This document shows, piece by piece, positions 55,560 through 64,000 of a stretch of 64,000 nucleotides of DNA. A model generated the notes under the pieces. It had not been told where the DNA came from. It searched no databases and worked only from the letters and a program-made list of their open reading frames with translations. The position numbers and the translations under genes were made by a program. How positions within the stretch are numbered: the stretch's first letter is position 1; each line of letters opens with the position of its first letter. Source of the stretch: Alteromonas macleodii (GTDB taxonomy: Bacteria; Pseudomonadota; Gammaproteobacteria; Enterobacterales; Alteromonadaceae); assembly GCF_903772925.1 (NCBI RefSeq), contig NZ_LR812090.1, forward strand, positions 3,184,599-3,248,598, given 5' to 3'.

Positions 55560-57854
55560 TTAAGACTCCTTCTGGGCCGTTCTAGTGTCCTCAAGCCATG
55601 CAAGCAACGCAGGCAGGAAGATAAAATCAACAATTAATGCGGCTACGATAATAATGATTGTCAGCATACCCATATGTGCATTTAAGACAAAGCTTGATGA
55701 TGCTAACACGGCAAACCCTAAGGTAAGGACAATTGTAGTCGTCGTTAAAGCCATTCCGACAGTTTCAAAGGCATAAACGACACTTTCTTTTGCGTTTAAA
55801 CCTTGCTCTCTAGCGGTCTGATATTTCGTCAAAAAGTGAACGGTATCATCAACTATTATTCCCATCGTCATACTTATAACGACAGAGAGTGCCATATTTA
55901 TTTCACCTGAGATAATTCCCCATACCCCAAATCCTATCGCGGCAGGCAGTAGGTTTGTAATTAAACTTATGCCACCAAGCTTTATCGACCTCAAAGCAAA
56001 TAAAATGAGTATGGAAATTAAGACAAGTGCGAAAACACTTCCCCACACCATGTTTTTCATATTTCGCTCACCGATGTGGGCAAACATCAACGGTGGGCTT
56101 GCCGCTTCAATTCTATAATCGTCCGACAGACTCGCAAAATAATCTTTTGCCTCTCTCTCAAGCCTCGTTATATCGCGACTTCCCAAGTTTTTAGTAAGTG
56201 CAATTATTCGAAGTGCTGACTTATCTATATCAATTTGGTTACCAAGGTCTAACCCAAATGGCAGAGACATTTCATATAATAATAAATACTGGGATGCGAG
56301 CTCGCCGTCGGCGGGTATTACATTAAAGCTTTGGTCATCGCCATTCATGTTTCGATTCAAGCGTTTAAGCGTATCGGTAAAAGTTAAAACGTGGTTAACT
56401 TCACTTCGCTCCCGTAACCATTTAGAAAACTCCTCTATCTGCGCTAAAAAGACAGGGTCTGTGACACCGTATGATTGGTCCGTGTAAATTACGAAGTCAA
56501 TATTTGACATTCCACCAAGCTTATCTTCGTTTACTTCTACAGCTTGCCTAAACGCACTACGTTCATCGAAATATTTAACCGCAACATCGTTTAATACATT
56601 ATTTGTAGCAAACAGGCTTATTGCCACAATGACGAGGAACGAAATAGGCAGCAATATGCGATGGTGCCGATTAACTAAGGTTGCCCACTTCGAGAATACT
56701 GAATTATTTACCGAAACAGACGGCTTGAGAGGTCGCAGGATTAGAAGTGACGGTAATACCGTGAGTGAAAAGACACAAGCCAGCATTACACCAACCGCTG
56801 TCATGTTGCCTAAGTGAGAGAGAACAGGTACGGCAGAGAAATTTAGCATAACAAACCCTATAGCAGTAGTTATACTGGTAATGAAAATAGGCTTCTTATT
56901 TACCTCAATACTCTTTTTAATTGCATCTTTATTAGCCAACCCTTGGTTTAGGTAGTACTTCACTCCTACTATAATATGAATACAGTCTGCAACAGCAAGT
57001 GTTGTGATCATAGTCGGCGCATTTACAGTGGCAGTACTTAAATAAACTCCAAGCCAGCCTGTCAGACCTACAGTAATCGCTACAGAAAAAATCACTACCA
57101 CTAATGTGAATACTGCGGCCCAAAGTGACTTTACGATCAAAGCAATCGCGATAAAAATCAACAAAAACATTAAGGGTATTAATGTTTCGGCATCTTGCTG
57201 TGCAGCCACGGCGAACGCATCGTTCATTATCACCATGCCATTTAAGTAAATGTCATGGTCGGGATATTTACTCTCAAAGTGAGATTTTATTTGTTTTGCA
57301 GCTTCGGCTATTTCAATTACTTGCTGGGTTTGATCGCCATCAGGTAACTGAATTGTCGTATCGATAACGGTAACATCTGTTGTTCTTGATATGAGTCGAC
57401 CGTAGACTTCTGGACTGCGAGAAAGTACTTGAGCGATGTTCGCAATACCTTCTTTAGAGAGCTTCTCTGCAGTAATTAAATCTTCAACAATTAAATCGCC
57501 ATCGTCATCGAAGGTATTTTGATAATTAGATATAGATTCAACCCTTGTAGACAAAGGTAGTTGCCATGCAGCTTCTGTTAATTCGTTTACTAGCGTAAGC
57601 GTGGACGGCTTCAGTACTTGACCGTCGCTAGGCACAACCATAAATGCAACATTTTCGCTTTTATTGAAAATGTTCTGCATTTCTTCAAATGCTAGCCGTT
57701 GTGGATCGTCAGATTCGAAAAATACTTTATAGTCCCCACGGAAATATAAGTTTTGAGCTCCGATAAGAGAAATGGCTGTGACCGCTAGGACTAAAATTAG
57801 CGTTATGACAGGGAATCTTATTGCTACTGGCGCGCTGCTAGGTGTGTGACTCAT
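55560..57854 (-). CDS. RND/MMPL family transporter (HAE3-like)
   Basis: A 764-residue permease with two similar halves, each having one membrane segment, a large periplasmic loop and five more membrane segments (first block about 30-430, second about 430-755). FRGDYKVFFESDDPQRLAFEEMQNIF is the typical opening of the first loop, and ALSVVISMTMGIIVDDTVHFLTKYQ carries the conserved Asp pair used for proton coupling. ATG at 57854 has AAGGAT six bases upstream. First gene of an operon with LolA-like and outer-membrane proteins; HAE3 relatives move hydrophobic lipids. Divergent from fadE. Confidence 0.88.
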   Translation of the reverse strand: MSHTPSSAPVAIRFPVITLILVLAVTAISLIGAQNLYFRGDYKVFFESDDPQRLAFEEMQNIFNKSENVAFMVVPSDGQVLKPSTLTLVNELTEAAWQLPLSTRVESISNYQNTFDDDGDLIVEDLITAEKLSKEGIANIAQVLSRSPEVYGRLISRTTDVTVIDTTIQLPDGDQTQQVIEIAEAAKQIKSHFESKYPDHDIYLNGMVIMNDAFAVAAQQDAETLIPLMFLLIFIAIALIVKSLWAAVFTLVVVIFSVAITVGLTGWLGVYLSTATVNAPTMITTLAVADCIHIIVGVKYYLNQGLANKDAIKKSIEVNKKPIFITSITTAIGFVMLNFSAVPVLSHLGNMTAVGVMLACVFSLTVLPSLLILRPLKPSVSVNNSVFSKWATLVNRHHRILLPISFLVIVAISLFATNNVLNDVAVKYFDERSAFRQAVEVNEDKLGGMSNIDFVIYTDQSYGVTDPVFLAQIEEFSKWLRERSEVNHVLTFTDTLKRLNRNMNGDDQSFNVIPADGELASQYLLLYEMSLPFGLDLGNQIDIDKSALRIIALTKNLGSRDITRLEREAKDYFASLSDDYRIEAASPPLMFAHIGERNMKNMVWGSVFALVLISILILFALRSIKLGGISLITNLLPAAIGFGVWGIISGEINMALSVVISMTMGIIVDDTVHFLTKYQTAREQGLNAKESVVYAFETVGMALTTTTIVLTLGFAVLASSSFVLNAHMGMLTIIIIVAALIVDFIFLPALLAWLEDTRTAQKES

Positions 57855-58086
57855 CACAGTATCCTTGGTTTTGTATAACGAAATTTTACATTGAAAACAG
57901 CAATTAACATAACCCACACAAAAATTTAATCATCAAAAATAACCGCACTTACGTATAGTTTTTTGATGCAATATGTAGCGGTTTTTCTGATAAGTCTCTG
58001 ATTAACGGCAACATTAACACTAATTAACGTTTAGATTAGCGAATTTTTTTGATCTTTTGTGAATAAGGTGTAGTATTAACTAAAAC

Positions 58087-58101
58087 AACTGGTCAGATGA
58101 G
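58087..58101 (+). promoter_or_regulatory. Putative FadR operator upstream of fadE
   Basis: AACTGGTCAGATGAG matches the strong half of the FadR consensus (AGCTGGTCCGAYNTGTT): CTGGTC, GA and T are in place. It lies 13 bp before the fadE ATG, a position suited to repression in the absence of long-chain acyl-CoA. Confidence 0.6.
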
Positions 58102-58114
58102 CGGATGAGTTATT

Positions 58115-60364
58115 ATGAGTATCAGAACTAGCTTAAAAAAAGTATTACCCCCAATTTCAGTCACAGAACAAGAAGCCCTAGACGCGGGTGACGTGTGGAT
58201 TGAATCTTCTATTTATCAGGGTAAGCCTGACATGCAGGCATTACGTGATATCCCTCAGGCAAAACTGAGTGCGGATGAACAAGCATTCATGGACGGTCCA
58301 GTAGCTGAATTATTGAATATGATCGATGATTTCGAGCTTGGTAACGGTAAGCACATCCCTCAAGAAGTTTTAGACTTCCTTGGTAAGAACCGTTTCTTCT
58401 CTATGATCATTCCAAAGAAATTTGGTGGTCTTGAATTCAGTCCTTATGCAAACTCGACTATCGTTGCAACAATTGCTGCGAAAAGCGGTGCAATTGCGGT
58501 AACTGTGATGGTACCTAACTCGTTAGGCCCAGGTGAGCTTCTAATGCACTACGGTACAAACGAGCAGCAAGACTACTGGCTACCTCGCCTTGCGGATGGT
58601 CGCGACATTCCTTGTTTCGCGCTAACTAGCCCAGAAGCAGGTTCAGACGCAGGTGCGATTCCAGACGCGGCTATCGTTACTAAAGGCGAATACAATGGCG
58701 AAGAAGTTCTTGGTCTTCGTGTAAGCTGGGATAAGCGCTATATTACGCTTGCTCCAATTGCGACTGTACTTGGTCTAGCATTTAAAGTATTTGACCCAGA
58801 CCAACTACTTGGCGACAAATTAGAACTAGGCATTACTTGTGCCCTTCTTCCTAAGTCGCACCCAGGTGTTGAGCTAGGTAACCGCCATGACCCTATGGGC
58901 GTGCGTTTCTATAACGGTACGACTCGTGGTCAAGACGTGTTCATTCCTATGGACTTCATCATTGGTGGTCAAAAGAACATTGGTCGTGGCTGGCAGATGC
59001 TAGTGAGCTGCCTTGGGGCAGGTCGCGGTATTTCACTTCCGGCAATGGGTGTGGCTACAGCACAATCTGCATTTAAAGGCACTGTTGAGTATTCATTCGT
59101 GCGTGAGCAGTTTGGTCTTCCAATTGGTCGTTTTGAAGGTATTCAGGAAAAAATGGCAGACATCGCAGGTAAGACATTCTTACTTGAAGCGATGCGTGTA
59201 TTAACCACAGAAGGTCTCGGTCTAGGCGTTAAGCCATCGGTAGTAACGGCAATTGCTAAGTACCACATGACTGAGCTAGGCCGTGACGTGATGAACTCTG
59301 CTATGGATATCCAAGCGGGTAAAGCGATTCAACGTGGTCCTCAAAATACATTAGCGGGCGGTTATGCTGCACTTCCTATCGCAATTACGGTAGAGGGCGC
59401 GAACATTCTGACTCGTAACCTGATGATCTTTGGTCAAGGTGCAATGCGTTGTCACCCTTACCTTAAAGATATGGTTGACCTTATTCACAGTAACGAAAGT
59501 TCAGCGGATGCAGAGTTCAACAAAGTACTTCGCAAAACTGTTGGCTTCAGTGTTAAGAATGCGTTCCGCAGCTTGGGTAAAGGCTACCTTCCTTTCCTAC
59601 GTGAAAGCGAGTCGGCATTACCAGAAGTTCGTAAGTACGAGAAGCGTGTAAACAGCATCTCAGCAAAACTAGCGCCACTTGCTGACCTATCGCTTGCTGT
59701 ACTAGGCGGTGATCTTAAGAAAGCTGAGCTTCTATCAGCGCGTCTAGGTGATGTAATGAGTTACCTATACGGCGCGATGGCAGCAATTCGTTTTTACGAG
59801 CAGCGCATTGAAGACAGAAAGCTTGCACTTCCGTATTTCGAATACGCCATGCAGTGGTCTTTACAACAAGCTGATCAGGCAATTGTTAACTTCATCAACA
59901 ATTTCCCGAACACAGCAACACGTGGTCTAATGCGTCTTCTTACCAACACCTACACCAACAGTGTAGCAGGTATTAGCGATGACCTAGTGCGTGAGCTTTC
60001 AATCGCGTCTATGCAGGATAACAGCGTGAAAGATCAGCTTACTCACCTTGTTCGCGTTACGCCGGGAGACGGCAACGACATCAACGAGCAAGCGTTCAAA
60101 GCGAAGCATGCAGTGGCGCATCTTCTTGGTAAAGTGCAGAAAGCACTTCGCAAAGAGCCTGTAGTGCCGTTCATTTCTTTTGAGCATGCACTTAACAAGC
60201 TGCAGGAAAAAGGTGTGGTAACTGCTGATGAAGCAACTAAGCTTCACGACTATAACGAAAAGCGCAAGCTAGCAGTACGTGTAGACGAGTACACGTTCGA
60301 TATGGAACTTGTTCCAGCGTCACAAACGCTTAAAGCAATTGATGGCGGTCAAAACGCTGCGTAA
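58115..60364 (+). CDS. fadE: Acyl-CoA dehydrogenase FadE
   Basis: It catalyses the first oxidation step of fatty-acid beta-oxidation using FAD. The 749 residues cover the whole FadE type: N-terminal region about 80-190, FALTSPEAGSDAGAIPD (about 165-185), SWDKRYITLAPIATVLG, REQFGLPIGRFEGIQEKMADIAG (about 325-355), AITVEGANILTRNLMIFGQGAMRCHPY (catalytic Glu region, about 430-455) and a C-terminal DUF1974 domain. It is shorter than E. coli FadE (814) and lacks the N-terminal membrane segments. Its FadR-like operator links it to fatty-acid control; the glyoxylate shunt genes in this window use the acetyl-CoA produced. Confidence 0.95.
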   Translation: MSIRTSLKKVLPPISVTEQEALDAGDVWIESSIYQGKPDMQALRDIPQAKLSADEQAFMDGPVAELLNMIDDFELGNGKHIPQEVLDFLGKNRFFSMIIPKKFGGLEFSPYANSTIVATIAAKSGAIAVTVMVPNSLGPGELLMHYGTNEQQDYWLPRLADGRDIPCFALTSPEAGSDAGAIPDAAIVTKGEYNGEEVLGLRVSWDKRYITLAPIATVLGLAFKVFDPDQLLGDKLELGITCALLPKSHPGVELGNRHDPMGVRFYNGTTRGQDVFIPMDFIIGGQKNIGRGWQMLVSCLGAGRGISLPAMGVATAQSAFKGTVEYSFVREQFGLPIGRFEGIQEKMADIAGKTFLLEAMRVLTTEGLGLGVKPSVVTAIAKYHMTELGRDVMNSAMDIQAGKAIQRGPQNTLAGGYAALPIAITVEGANILTRNLMIFGQGAMRCHPYLKDMVDLIHSNESSADAEFNKVLRKTVGFSVKNAFRSLGKGYLPFLRESESALPEVRKYEKRVNSISAKLAPLADLSLAVLGGDLKKAELLSARLGDVMSYLYGAMAAIRFYEQRIEDRKLALPYFEYAMQWSLQQADQAIVNFINNFPNTATRGLMRLLTNTYTNSVAGISDDLVRELSIASMQDNSVKDQLTHLVRVTPGDGNDINEQAFKAKHAVAHLLGKVQKALRKEPVVPFISFEHALNKLQEKGVVTADEATKLHDYNEKRKLAVRVDEYTFDMELVPASQTLKAIDGGQNAA

Positions 60365-60391
60365 ATAGTAATCATGCGGTTACATTGACAT

Positions 60392-60427
60392 AAAGCCCTG
60401 TCACTCTTCTGGTGACAGGGCTTTTTT
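60392..60427 (+). terminator. Rho-independent terminator after fadE
   Basis: A 13-bp perfect stem (60392-60404 with 60412-60424) has a 7-nt loop and ends in a run of six T. It begins 27 bp after the fadE stop. Confidence 0.95.
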
Positions 60428-60520
60428 ATGCACTCAAATCTGAGGCTCGCTCCCTTTCTATTGTTTAATTCGTGCTCTATCCTTTAGTTAATCTCATCTC
60501 TTAACGAAAGGATCTGTGCT

Positions 60521-61228
60521 GTGATAAAGGCGCTAGTTTTAATAAATAAAAGCGTTTCCTCTCTCTTTTTAGTTTTATCGTTATCTTTGCCGTTTTGTAC
60601 CTTAGCTCATGATAATGGACAAAATTTCATCGTAGGCGAACTCAACCACCCTCGAGTGACTAGTTTCTATAAACCCCTGATACAACGCGCTTATCGAGAT
60701 ATTGGAATAGAAGTAACATTTGAAAAAGTTGGTGGTGAGCGAGGGCTTCGATTATTAAACGAAGGAATGACAGATGCAGATGTAATTCGTTACGATGTGG
60801 TCTCACAACCTGACAATAATATTATAATCGTCCCACCTGCCCTATCCCATGGAGCATCATTTTTACTGTGTATTAGAGGCGCACAGTGCGATAAAAACGT
60901 TATTCAAAACCCAGATAAAGCAATAGCCGTTACCACACGTTTTTTCTTCAATATGCACGTAAACCCAGATGAACTTAGCGCTAATATCTTTGAATTTGAC
61001 GATTATAACCACGTCATCAGTTTATTGTTAAATGGCAGATTTGATTACGCCATTTTACCGAGTGACTATTCAGAAAAAGCCATTTTTGAGCAATCAGGGA
61101 TAAAATACATTTCACTCGTAGAACATGAGTTAGTCCATGTTATTCACAAAAAGCACTCCCATTTGCTAGAACGTCTTTCCGCCGCCATAGCTAAGCAGCT
61201 TTCGCTGGAAAAAAGCAACAACACATAA
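60521..61228 (+). CDS. Periplasmic solute-binding (type 2 PBP-like) protein
   Basis: A 235-residue exported protein: signal peptide about 1-30 (SLSLPFCTLA), then a short two-lobed binding-protein fold. ERGLRLLNEGMTDADVIRYDVV and LLLNGRFDYAILPSDYSEKAIFEQSG match the extracellular solute-binding family 3-like proteins common in Alteromonadales. GTG start with GAAAGGAT about 8 nt upstream. No ABC permease or sensor kinase domain is adjacent, so it may be a stand-alone sensor component. Ligand unknown. Ends at a bidirectional terminator. Confidence 0.72.
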   Translation: MIKALVLINKSVSSLFLVLSLSLPFCTLAHDNGQNFIVGELNHPRVTSFYKPLIQRAYRDIGIEVTFEKVGGERGLRLLNEGMTDADVIRYDVVSQPDNNIIIVPPALSHGASFLLCIRGAQCDKNVIQNPDKAIAVTTRFFFNMHVNPDELSANIFEFDDYNHVISLLLNGRFDYAILPSDYSEKAIFEQSGIKYISLVEHELVHVIHKKHSHLLERLSAAIAKQLSLEKSNNT

Positions 61229-61236
61229 CACAAATA

Positions 61237-61269
61237 AAAACGCCCACCTCAGTATGAAGTGGGCGTTTT
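61237..61269. terminator. Bidirectional terminator between convergent genes
   Basis: An 11-bp perfect stem (AAAACGCCCAC at 61237-61247 with GTGGGCGTTTT at 61259-61269) with A-rich and T-rich flanks serves both the solute-binding gene (plus) and the TonB receptor gene (minus). Confidence 0.9.
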
Positions 61270-61346
61270 AAAGGCTTTGGTATTTAACGCGCTACATATT
61301 TCGCTTAGATAAAATCTAACCTTTTTAGGCGTTAAACAACCTCGTT

Positions 61347-63857
61347 TTAGTCAAACATATATTTGAGGGAAAGCACGGTAGTACGACCATTTAAAGGACG
61401 GGCTCGCACGTAACTGCCCACCTCAGCTGAGCCCTCTTCAGACTCTGTAATGATAAATTCGTCCGTTGCGTTGTTCACATTTAGTGATACGGAGAACTGA
61501 TCGTTAACCCAATAAGTCGCAAATAAGTTGACTAGATTATAACCCTCTTGCTTAAGATCGTTGTTATCTTGAACATAGTACTCAGTCGAGCCTTGCAATG
61601 AAGCACCCACAGACCAGGTGTCAGTAACGTACTCAGGCGTAATAGTCCAAATCCAGTCTGCCTGACGGCGAGGCGTGTTACCCTCTAATGCCGGATTGTT
61701 AACATCGTCGCTAATCTCAGCATCAGTCCATGTTAAGTTACCTGAAACAATGAAGTTGTCCGTTGCGTTCCAACGCCCTTCCAACTCAAGACCAGTTGCT
61801 TCGTACTCACGCATGAAGGTCAAACCGCTTGTCACTTCAGCTTGCGTATCTTCAGTAACAGTATCAAACAAGGTAGCGTTAACCATTAGGTCTTTTGTGC
61901 CGTACTTATAGCCAATTTCGAATTGCTTGGTCGTATCGTAGCCTGACGTAGTGCTTGTTAGGCTACCGTCCGCGTTTAGTGTACCGCCAATCTGAAGTAA
62001 ACGGTCAGCAATCGCTCGGCCGCCTTTTGAGTAGCGAGCGAAGAAAGTTTGGCTGTCGTTTAGAAGGTAAGAGCCACCAATAGAGTAAGACGTGTTGTTC
62101 GCACTGTAATCTACGATTTGAGAAGCCGCACCTGCGCGGTTTAGGTTAATCACACCACCGCTGATGAAACCACTGTTAGTAGCAGACGCATCTTCAATTT
62201 GCTCAATAACACCGTTACCGTTCAGATCAAAATCTGCGTTACCACCACAACAAGAGCTAATAAGTTCACCTGAAGCTTCAGTGGTATCGTGACGTACCGA
62301 AGCATCGATAAGAATGTTGTCCGATAGTTCGAAACCAAGGTTCATATAAGGGGCTTTTGTTACGTAGTTAAGATCCCATTCCCAAGAAAGGAAGCTTGCC
62401 GATAGTAAACCATCAGAGACTAGTTCAACACCATCCGCATCAGTAATTGTAAGCAACTGAGAGTTGTCACCATCAAGTGTTTGAATAAACGTCTGCCAGC
62501 TTGACCAACTTGTAGCAATATCTTGATTCGAGTAGTAGTAACCCACCGTTAGGTCGATACCGTTATCAAATTCTTTACGCAAGCTAAAATCGTTGATCAT
62601 GTTGCCAAGGTCGTTGATACGCGTATCAAACTGAAGGTTTGTGAATGCTTGCCCCGTATACACTTCACCTGCGCCAGGGCCGTTGGCTAATACTACGCTT
62701 GTGCTGTCACAATTTAGCGCATTGCCATCACCGTCGGTTGCGCCATCGCAAAGTGCAGATGCAAAATTAGACACATCACCAGGGCCAGTTGGAAAACCAT
62801 CAGTGAATGGCGCGATAAAGCCACCAGAGATATCAGAAATGCGGAATTTGTTTAATAGGAACAAATTCTCAGCCACTTCAAGGTCAACTTCTATGCCAAA
62901 TGAATTTACTTTTGACTCGATACCGTCGCGAACATCACGGTTTTCCGGATTACCGAAGCTGTCGAAAGTAGAAATATTCGTGTTGTAAGCTGAATTCAGT
63001 GCTTGTGAGCTTGCATCGTAGCCTGGAACTGGGCCATATTCCCCGTCACCTTTCACTAACACTGGAGACGGTAAATATGTCGATACTTTGTCATCTAAGT
63101 TTTTGTAGAAGAAACGGATGTGGCCGTTATCCAGCATCTTAGTGATATTAAACTTAACTTGGCCACCTTGGTCACCGTTGTAGCCAGTTTCACGAGGGCC
63201 TTCACCGCCACGAGCAAAGCCTGCAATGTGATAATAAAGGTCGTCGCTGATTTCGCCACCGTAGCGAAAATCTAGACGGAACTCTTCGTAGTCAACACCA
63301 AATGAAGTACCGATAGCGCCGCCACCTACTTCACCAGTGTTACTGATTAAGTTGATTACACCGCCTGGAGAGTTACTCGCAAACGTTGATGCTGAACCAC
63401 CACGTACTGCTTCAACATTCGCCACTGACCAGTCGTAACGTAGAAAGTTATCGGCGTTACCAAAGTTAATGTCACCATATTCTAATACTGGTAAACCGTC
63501 TTCATGAAGCTGAAGAAATTTAGAACCGCCTGTCGCTAGCGGAATACCACGAATAGTGATGTTTGCGTTACCGCCACCACCAGAAGACTCAGCGCGAATA
63601 CCAGGAAGTGCGCGGAAAACTTCGGCTGTTGAACGTGGAGCGAGTTTTAAAATATCTTCCTCGTCAAATGCGCTTACAGAAACACTCGCTTCCTGCATCG
63701 TTGCACCACCAGGAGCAGCGGTTACTACGATCTGTTCAAACTTTTCTTTAGCCTTTACTTCTGTATTAGATGTTGCTGTTTCTTGCGCAACCGTAGCTCC
63801 GGTAAACGCTGTGCAAATGGCAAGAGTCAATGCGTTGAGTGTGTGATGTTTTTTCAT
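61347..63857 (-). CDS. TonB-dependent outer-membrane receptor
   Basis: An 836-residue outer-membrane active-transport channel. Signal peptide ends GATVAQ near residue 25; a TonB-box-like EQIVVTA lies near 42-48; the plug domain (about 55-180) has APRSTAEVFRALPGIRAESSGGGGNANITIRGI and VRGGSASTFASNSPGGVINLI; the rest is a 22-strand-type barrel ending in LSLKYMFD. The start is the ATG at 63857 with GGAG upstream; a TTG five codons earlier is less likely. Two features stand out: a CC pair followed by an EF-hand-like loop (DLNGNGVIEQIE) in an extracellular region, and a LacI-type palindrome at the promoter. Ligand unknown; a sugar or sugar-linked substrate is suggested by the palindrome only. Confidence 0.93.
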   Translation of the reverse strand: MKKHHTLNALTLAICTAFTGATVAQETATSNTEVKAKEKFEQIVVTAAPGGATMQEASVSVSAFDEEDILKLAPRSTAEVFRALPGIRAESSGGGGNANITIRGIPLATGGSKFLQLHEDGLPVLEYGDINFGNADNFLRYDWSVANVEAVRGGSASTFASNSPGGVINLISNTGEVGGGAIGTSFGVDYEEFRLDFRYGGEISDDLYYHIAGFARGGEGPRETGYNGDQGGQVKFNITKMLDNGHIRFFYKNLDDKVSTYLPSPVLVKGDGEYGPVPGYDASSQALNSAYNTNISTFDSFGNPENRDVRDGIESKVNSFGIEVDLEVAENLFLLNKFRISDISGGFIAPFTDGFPTGPGDVSNFASALCDGATDGDGNALNCDSTSVVLANGPGAGEVYTGQAFTNLQFDTRINDLGNMINDFSLRKEFDNGIDLTVGYYYSNQDIATSWSSWQTFIQTLDGDNSQLLTITDADGVELVSDGLLSASFLSWEWDLNYVTKAPYMNLGFELSDNILIDASVRHDTTEASGELISSCCGGNADFDLNGNGVIEQIEDASATNSGFISGGVINLNRAGAASQIVDYSANNTSYSIGGSYLLNDSQTFFARYSKGGRAIADRLLQIGGTLNADGSLTSTTSGYDTTKQFEIGYKYGTKDLMVNATLFDTVTEDTQAEVTSGLTFMREYEATGLELEGRWNATDNFIVSGNLTWTDAEISDDVNNPALEGNTPRRQADWIWTITPEYVTDTWSVGASLQGSTEYYVQDNNDLKQEGYNLVNLFATYWVNDQFSVSLNVNNATDEFIITESEEGSAEVGSYVRARPLNGRTTVLSLKYMFD

Positions 63858-63940
63858 GTTTTTCTCCGGCAATGTGTTGGAGTTGTTAAACCTAAGTAGA
63901 ATCTTCCCTAAAACTAATAGGGTAATAACAACGCAACAAA

Positions 63941-63986
63941 CTTAATCGATTAAGAATCTATAACAAAAAAACAACATTGTAAACAA
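63941..63986 (-). promoter_or_regulatory. TonB-receptor promoter with LacI-type palindromic operator
   Basis: CTTAATCGATTAAG (63941-63954) is a perfect 14-bp palindrome with the central CG typical of LacI/GalR-family operators. On the minus strand a -10-like TATAGA (63957-63962) and a -35-like TTGTTT (63981-63986, 18-bp spacer) lie just upstream, so the palindrome would cover the transcription start. The operator family is inference; the palindrome is directly visible. Confidence 0.55.
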
Positions 63987-64000
63987 GCTGTGAAATATTT

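Overview
The window looks like chromosomal DNA of a marine gammaproteobacterium of the Alteromonadales, most likely Alteromonas or a close relative. This rests on gene content and protein character: a 531-residue isocitrate lyase, malate synthase G, a FadE-type acyl-CoA dehydrogenase, CheV, GlnE, HldE, LpxL, a large TonB-dependent receptor and a full exosortase A (XrtA) locus. I see no rRNA, tRNA, CRISPR array, insertion sequence, integrase or phage gene.

Layout. 1-2.9 kb (minus strand): start of a glutaminase, a lipoprotein alkaline phosphatase and the chemotaxis protein CheV. 3.4-8.8 kb: a glyoxylate-shunt module, aceA - LysR regulator - glcB, in which the aceA and glcB upstream regions share a 34-bp motif with a LysR-type T-N11-A core. 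9-12 kb: patatin-like lipase, UDP-sugar epimerase and a secreted trypsin-like protease.

12.3-44.5 kb is one XrtA/PEP-CTERM exopolysaccharide locus. It starts with an autoinducer-synthase-like acyltransferase paired with a ThiF/E1-like enzyme. Next come a secreted protein with an unusual PEP-CTERM-type tail behind a probable sigma-54 promoter, and the TPR lipoprotein PrsT. A plus-strand operon follows (hexapeptide acetyltransferase, three glycosyltransferases, two deacetylase-like proteins, acyltransferase 3). Then comes a long minus-strand operon: priming sugar transferase, exosortase A, GNAT/FemAB-like protein, O-antigen-ligase-like polymerase, three more glycosyltransferases, sulfotransferase, secreted beta-helix protein and flippase. 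Divergent from it are the export genes: Wza-like lipoprotein, chain-length protein, tyrosine autokinase, outer-membrane protein and, on the opposite strand, the associated ATPase. Together they can prime, build, decorate, flip, polymerise and export a polysaccharide, and sort exosortase substrates in the same envelope. The PrsK/PrsR two-component pair usually found with such systems is not in the window.

44.6-52.5 kb holds housekeeping and envelope genes (hldE, GIY-YIG protein, DUF350 membrane protein, glnE, TcpQ-like protein, lpxL). 52.7-57.9 kb has a small DUF3081-like gene, a small beta-barrel protein and an operon of RND/MMPL permease, LolA-like periplasmic protein and outer-membrane porin-like protein. 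58-64 kb has fadE with a FadR-like operator, an orphan solute-binding protein, and a TonB-dependent receptor with a LacI-type palindrome at its promoter and an EF-hand-like loop.
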